A DNA stretch of 64,000 nt from NCBI RefSeq assembly GCF_048771995.1, contig NC_133024.1, positions 5,158,001-5,222,000 on the forward strand, read 5' to 3'. The stretch is from Taeniopygia guttata. Its lineage: Eukaryota; Chordata; Aves; Passeriformes; Estrildidae. The notes under the pieces were generated by a model, which saw nothing but the letters and a program-made list of their open reading frames with translations, had not been told where the DNA came from and made no database searches. Shown here in pieces: positions 60,201-64,000 of this stretch; within the stretch, counting starts at the first letter, position 1, and every line of letters starts with the position of its first letter. A program made the position numbers and the translations under genes.

Positions 60201-60879
60201 GGGGTTTGGGATCAGAGAGAACAAGCAACAGAATGTGCTCACAGTGGCATTTGCTGGTGGATGTGAAACAATTGCAAGCACATTTGGCAAAAATAAAAGA
60301 AGGAATGAATGAATGCTTTCCATTTTTATCTGGAAATTTTGGGGAAATTACAGAATTAGGTGTTTCTTGGGTGTTTTTTTACCCCCTTCTTCTTTGACTT
60401 GCATTCCGCTTCTTTTGTTACCTTTATTCCCTGAAGAAAAAAAGATACAAAACTGAAAGGAACCATTTACCCCCTTGGTAAGGTATCAAAATGAGTACTA
60501 AGAATATTAATTTCCCCCTGAGAAGTAGTATTGTGAAAACAGATATAATTTTTTTTTTGTTTTTTTTTACCAAACCAATTACTTTTTCTCTCCACCAACT
60601 TCCTTTCCTAGCAGAGGAAAGAAGACAATAAAGGCTTCAATGGAAAATTTTGGACTGCCTCTAGTATTAATGAATCGCCTGTTGCTAATGTTCTGTCATT
60701 CATCTCAAACCCTGGAGGTACTAAAGATGTGGAGCAAATGAGAATTTGTAGTAGCTATAGAGATGAGTGAGTCAGCACTGGAGACTTGCTGCCTGGTTTT
60801 CAGAGATACAGCAGAGATAATTTAGGGAGGGAGGTCCACACAGAAAGGCTGGACCAAGATACAAAAGGGCAGGAAATTC

Positions 60880-61290
60880 ATGCTCCTTGTTCTGAAGACA
60901 GGCTGGGAGAGCTGGGGGTGTTCAGACTGGACAAGAGAAGGTTCTGGGGAGACCTTAGAGCCCCTGCCAGCCACTAAAGGGGCTCCAAGAGCCAGAGAGG
61001 GACTTTGAACAAGAGTCTGGAGGGGCAGAACAAGGGGGAATGGCATCCCACTGTCAGAGGGCAGGTTAAGAAGGGATATCAGGGAGAAATTCTTGGTTGT
61101 GAGGGTGCTGTGGCCCTGGCACAGGTTTTCCAGAGAAGCTGTGGTTGCCTTATCCCTGGAAGGGTCCAAGGCCAGGTTGGACATGGCTTGGAGCAGCCTG
61201 GTCTGCTGGAAGCTGTCCCTGCCAATGGCAGGGGTGTGGAACAAGATAAGCTTTAAGGTCCCTTCCAATGCAAGCCATTCTGTGTTGTTT
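60880..61290 (+). mobile_element. CR1 LINE 3' fragment (MAP6 intron 1)
   Basis: CAGGCTGGGAGAGCTGGGGG, CTGGACAAGAGAAGGTTCTG, AAATTCTTGGTTGTGAGGGT and TTTAAGGTCCCTTCCAATGC with the tail CCATTCTGTG. Confidence 0.92.
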
Positions 61291-61986
61291 ATCTAACCTA
61301 TTCTTGAAAATCTCCAGTGGAGGACATCTCCTGTCTTGGTGAAAATGCTAATAACACTGCTTATGCTGTAAGGTGGGAAATTTTCCATTGCCTTCTGAAA
61401 TTTCTGATCAGATCCATAGCTATGTCTGTACTAGTAAATTAAAGAGTCCCAGGACACGTTCCTGGGTGTGGAAACATCATGTACACTCCAGTTCCTAGAA
61501 CTGTCCCTAGCAGCCTTCTTCTCACACTGAGTTTGGTAGCACCAACTCCCGTGCCAAGAACTTATCCCTGCAATCAGTTTGGATGCAACCACCTTGGTTT
61601 TAGAGGTTAAAGAGGTTTAATAGCACGAGGGAGGGCTATCCCAGACTCCACTGCCAGAGAACATTCCTGGGCAGATACCATTCTCAAATCCTTGTTGTTT
61701 CAGCTATGAGAGTGTTTATTAAATGTAGGCAGATGAATCCAGTTTTTTCAGGTGGAAGGGAAGGAGCAGAATGTTTCTTCCATCCAGAAAAGGCTGTTCA
61801 GAGAGGTGTTTGGCAGCTCTGGCAAAGGCTGAGCTCTGTCTCAGTGGTCACTTGATATATATCTATAGTAGCAGGAGGAGACACAACCTCTGCTAATACC
61901 ACAGGGATCGGTTCTATGAGTAACTAATGAATAATGGCCCTAGTGTTTATTAAGACACAGAGCATGAAGATGGATGATACAGACTT

Positions 61987-63703
61987 TGTTGGTTTTGCAT
62001 GCCCTGGTTTTTGATTGTGAGGTATGGCCACAGAGGTGGCTTCTATGAGAAGCTGCTAGAAGCTTCCACCATCTCTGGCAGAACCAAGCCCTGATGGCTC
62101 TGAAGATGGAGATGCTGCTGGCCAAGCCTGGACCAATTAGAGATGTTGGTAATGCCTTTGTGATAACATATTTAAGAGGAAAATCAAAACAAAGTGGGGT
62201 ACAGTTTTTTTTGTAGCCAGAGCAAAGGAGGAGGTGAGAACATGGGAGGGAAATGACATGGAGACACCAAGGTCAGTGGGGAAGGAGGTGCTCCAGGTGT
62301 CAGAGCCAAGGTTCCTCTGCAGGCCGTGGTGATGACCATGGTTGTCGGAACTCAAAATGTCCCTCAGACATTTTTAGAGATTCCAGACCCACGTCAGAAG
62401 CATTTAACACCCTAGCAAACATCTAAAAACAGCTGTAATTTTAGGTTTAAACCATAAAATAATTTACCAACTTTACAAAAAAAATCAAGAAGTCACAAAA
62501 GTTTAAATATTATAACAAAAATAGAGAGAAGAATTTTTAGTGCTATACAAAGAAATTTTAATACCTATACAAAGAAGTTTCTATTTTATACATAAAAATC
62601 AAAAATTTTAAAATAAAAAAATTTAAACCAATCCTATCCTTCCTCTTTCTTTTTCCTTACCTCCATATTTTTAATAATATTAAATTAACACTCACAAATT
62701 AATTTAAAATAAAAAAAACACCATTTAATATAAATAATAAGTATTTAAAAAAACTATAAACATTTATCACATAATATGCCATATAAAAAATAACAACCAA
62801 AACCAAAACAAAACAAAACAATTAAAAATGTATATACCTTTACCTAAGCTACTAACCAAACCCAACAATCTAAAAAACCAATCTTTTAAATAACTTACAA
62901 TAAACTACCTTAAAACCAAACAGCAAAAAACTACTAAGCCTTTCTTTAAAAACACAAATTAAAAAAAAAAAAAAATTCCACCACACAAAGCCCCTAAACC
63001 AAATTAAACTCCATCACATGGTGAAGAAAGTTGTCCTCTTACAGCCCATGGGGATCCACGAGGAATGCAGATTTCCACTTGCAGCCCATGGGGGAGGTGC
63101 CCACGCTGGAGCAGATGGATGCCTGGAGGAGGTTCTGATCCAGTGGGAGACCTGGTGGAGACAGGGGACTGCACACTGTGGAAGAGTGTCCCATGCTGCG
63201 GCACTTTTGGGAGGAATGTTTGCCCATGGGAGATGCTCACATTGCAGCAGTTTTGGGAAGGACTGGTGCTCGTGAGATTGGAACCATGCTGGAGAAGTTC
63301 ACAGAAAACAGTCTCCTGTGGGAAGGGACCCCATGGTGTAGCAGGGGAAGGACTTCTCTCCCTCAGCAGTGGAAGAAAATCTCAGGTGATGAACTGACCA
63401 AAACCCCCACGACCTGTCTCCCTGAGCTGTTGGTGGGAAGGAGGAAGGGTTTTGGGTAAAAGGTGTTTTAAAGGCTTATTTTACTTCTCATTATCCTCCT
63501 TTGACTTTGTTAGTAATAAATTAATTTTGTACTTCTAACTTGAGCCTGTTTTGCCCTTGGAGTGTTTTCTCCAAGTGCTTAACTCGTGAACCCTTCATTT
63601 AATTTTTTTTCTCTCCTTTGCCCAGTTGCAGCAGGGGAGGGTGAGTGAGTGAGCAAGCCCCTGTTGTGGGTGCCTGCCATTTGGTCAGTGTCAAATCACA
63701 ACA
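61987..63703 (+). mobile_element. Older LTR of an endogenous retrovirus, split by a younger LTR
   Basis: Parts 61987-62342 and 63023-63703, about 1.04 kb in total, form one LTR type. It has a TTGTGAGG(T)ATGGCC block, GATAACATATTTAAGAGG (TATA-like), repeated GCAGCCCATGG and CACGCTGGAGCAG blocks, a GTAATAAATTAATTTTG polyadenylation signal near 63512, and a CAAATCACAACA end. I recognise it as a common avian LTR family but will not assign a family name. The ends TGTTGG and ACA are approximate, and no clear target duplication was found at the outer edges. Confidence 0.7.
62343..63016 (+). mobile_element. Nested solo LTR with extreme loss of G (hypermutated)
   Basis: A 674-bp LTR starting TGTCGGAACTCAAAATG, inserted in the older LTR and flanked by the perfect 6-bp target duplication CATGGT (62337-62342 and 63017-63022), a class II size. 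The first 340 bp align with the solo LTR in MOGAT2 intron 4. From 62581 to 63016 I count 7 G and 88 C in 436 bases, while the flanking host LTR has normal G content. All seven remaining G are followed by C or T. G loss is milder in the first 120 bp. The pattern stops at the target duplications. Confidence 0.88.
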
Positions 63704-64000
63704 CATGGGCAGAGAGCTATTCTGCCACACTCCTGATCTCCTCTGGATGTAGTCCATCAGCTGAGAAAGACTGGTGGTGTCTCCAAGCTGGGGACACTTG
63801 CAAGGAGGTAGCTCCAAATTGGAGTGAGAATGCATTGTGGCAATATATTCCCTGCAATCAGATCAAGGTGGACAACATCCAGCCCCAAAATCCAATGAGG
63901 AGCTGCTTAGCAGTATAGGTAAAACTGAATTTTGCTGCCTTGACCGTGTGCAAACTGGAGCTGTCTGTGCATGCCTTAGGACATGGTAGAGCAGGAGGAA

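Noticed and set aside
62470-63016. Reading the G-poor block as an ordinary AT-rich or A-rich simple repeat
   Set aside because: C stays near 20 percent, the sequence is not periodic, and the start aligns with a normal LTR elsewhere in the window.

Overview
The window is vertebrate nuclear DNA from a bird, probably a songbird. It carries about 28 CR1 LINE fragments with the avian 3' end (homology stopping at ATTCTGTG-type octamers), many solo or partial endogenous-retrovirus LTRs, and three genes in the order known from vertebrate DGAT2-MOGAT2-MAP6 synteny. Gene calls rest on my recall of the human/mouse proteins compared with translations read here; no database search was run.

Layout. Left edge: the first coding exon of DGAT2 (minus strand, 1398-1437) with a TATA box at 1536-1542 and part of intron 1; the rest of DGAT2 lies off the left edge. 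Positions 1.6-20.4 kb are repeat-rich intergenic DNA. Positions 20.4-44.2 kb hold the complete MOGAT2 gene on the minus strand: six coding exons, each joined at GT/AG sites with consistent phase, giving 335 residues. Positions 44.2-56.5 kb are intergenic: LTRs, an AT-rich array, then about 2 kb of TG-rich minisatellite ending in a CCGTGY hexamer array next to a CpG-rich promoter. Positions 56553-57271 are MAP6 coding exon 1 (plus strand); from there to the right edge is MAP6 intron 1. MOGAT2 and MAP6 are head to head; DGAT2 and MOGAT2 are tandem on the minus strand.

Function. MOGAT2 makes diacylglycerol from monoacylglycerol, and DGAT2 makes triacylglycerol from diacylglycerol. The left two genes are paralogues doing successive steps of triglyceride synthesis in the ER. 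MAP6 is an unrelated neuronal microtubule-stabilising protein that is simply a conserved neighbour.

Most notable structures: (1) an LTR at 62343-63016, bounded by a perfect 6-bp target duplication and nested in an older LTR, with extreme strand-specific loss of G, as expected from APOBEC-type editing; (2) a roughly 440-480 bp, nearly identical inverted duplication (43520-43998 and 48156-48594) whose 4.2-kb loop contains MOGAT2 exon 1 and its upstream region; (3) an LTR whose TATA box points at MOGAT2 from 1.3 kb upstream; (4) LTRs lying within about 45 bp of MOGAT2 splice sites in introns 4 and 5; (5) stacked satellite arrays abutting the MAP6 promoter; (6) a perfect 21-bp-arm hairpin in DGAT2 intron 1; and (7) a 396-bp pure purine GGAAA tract in MOGAT2 intron 2.
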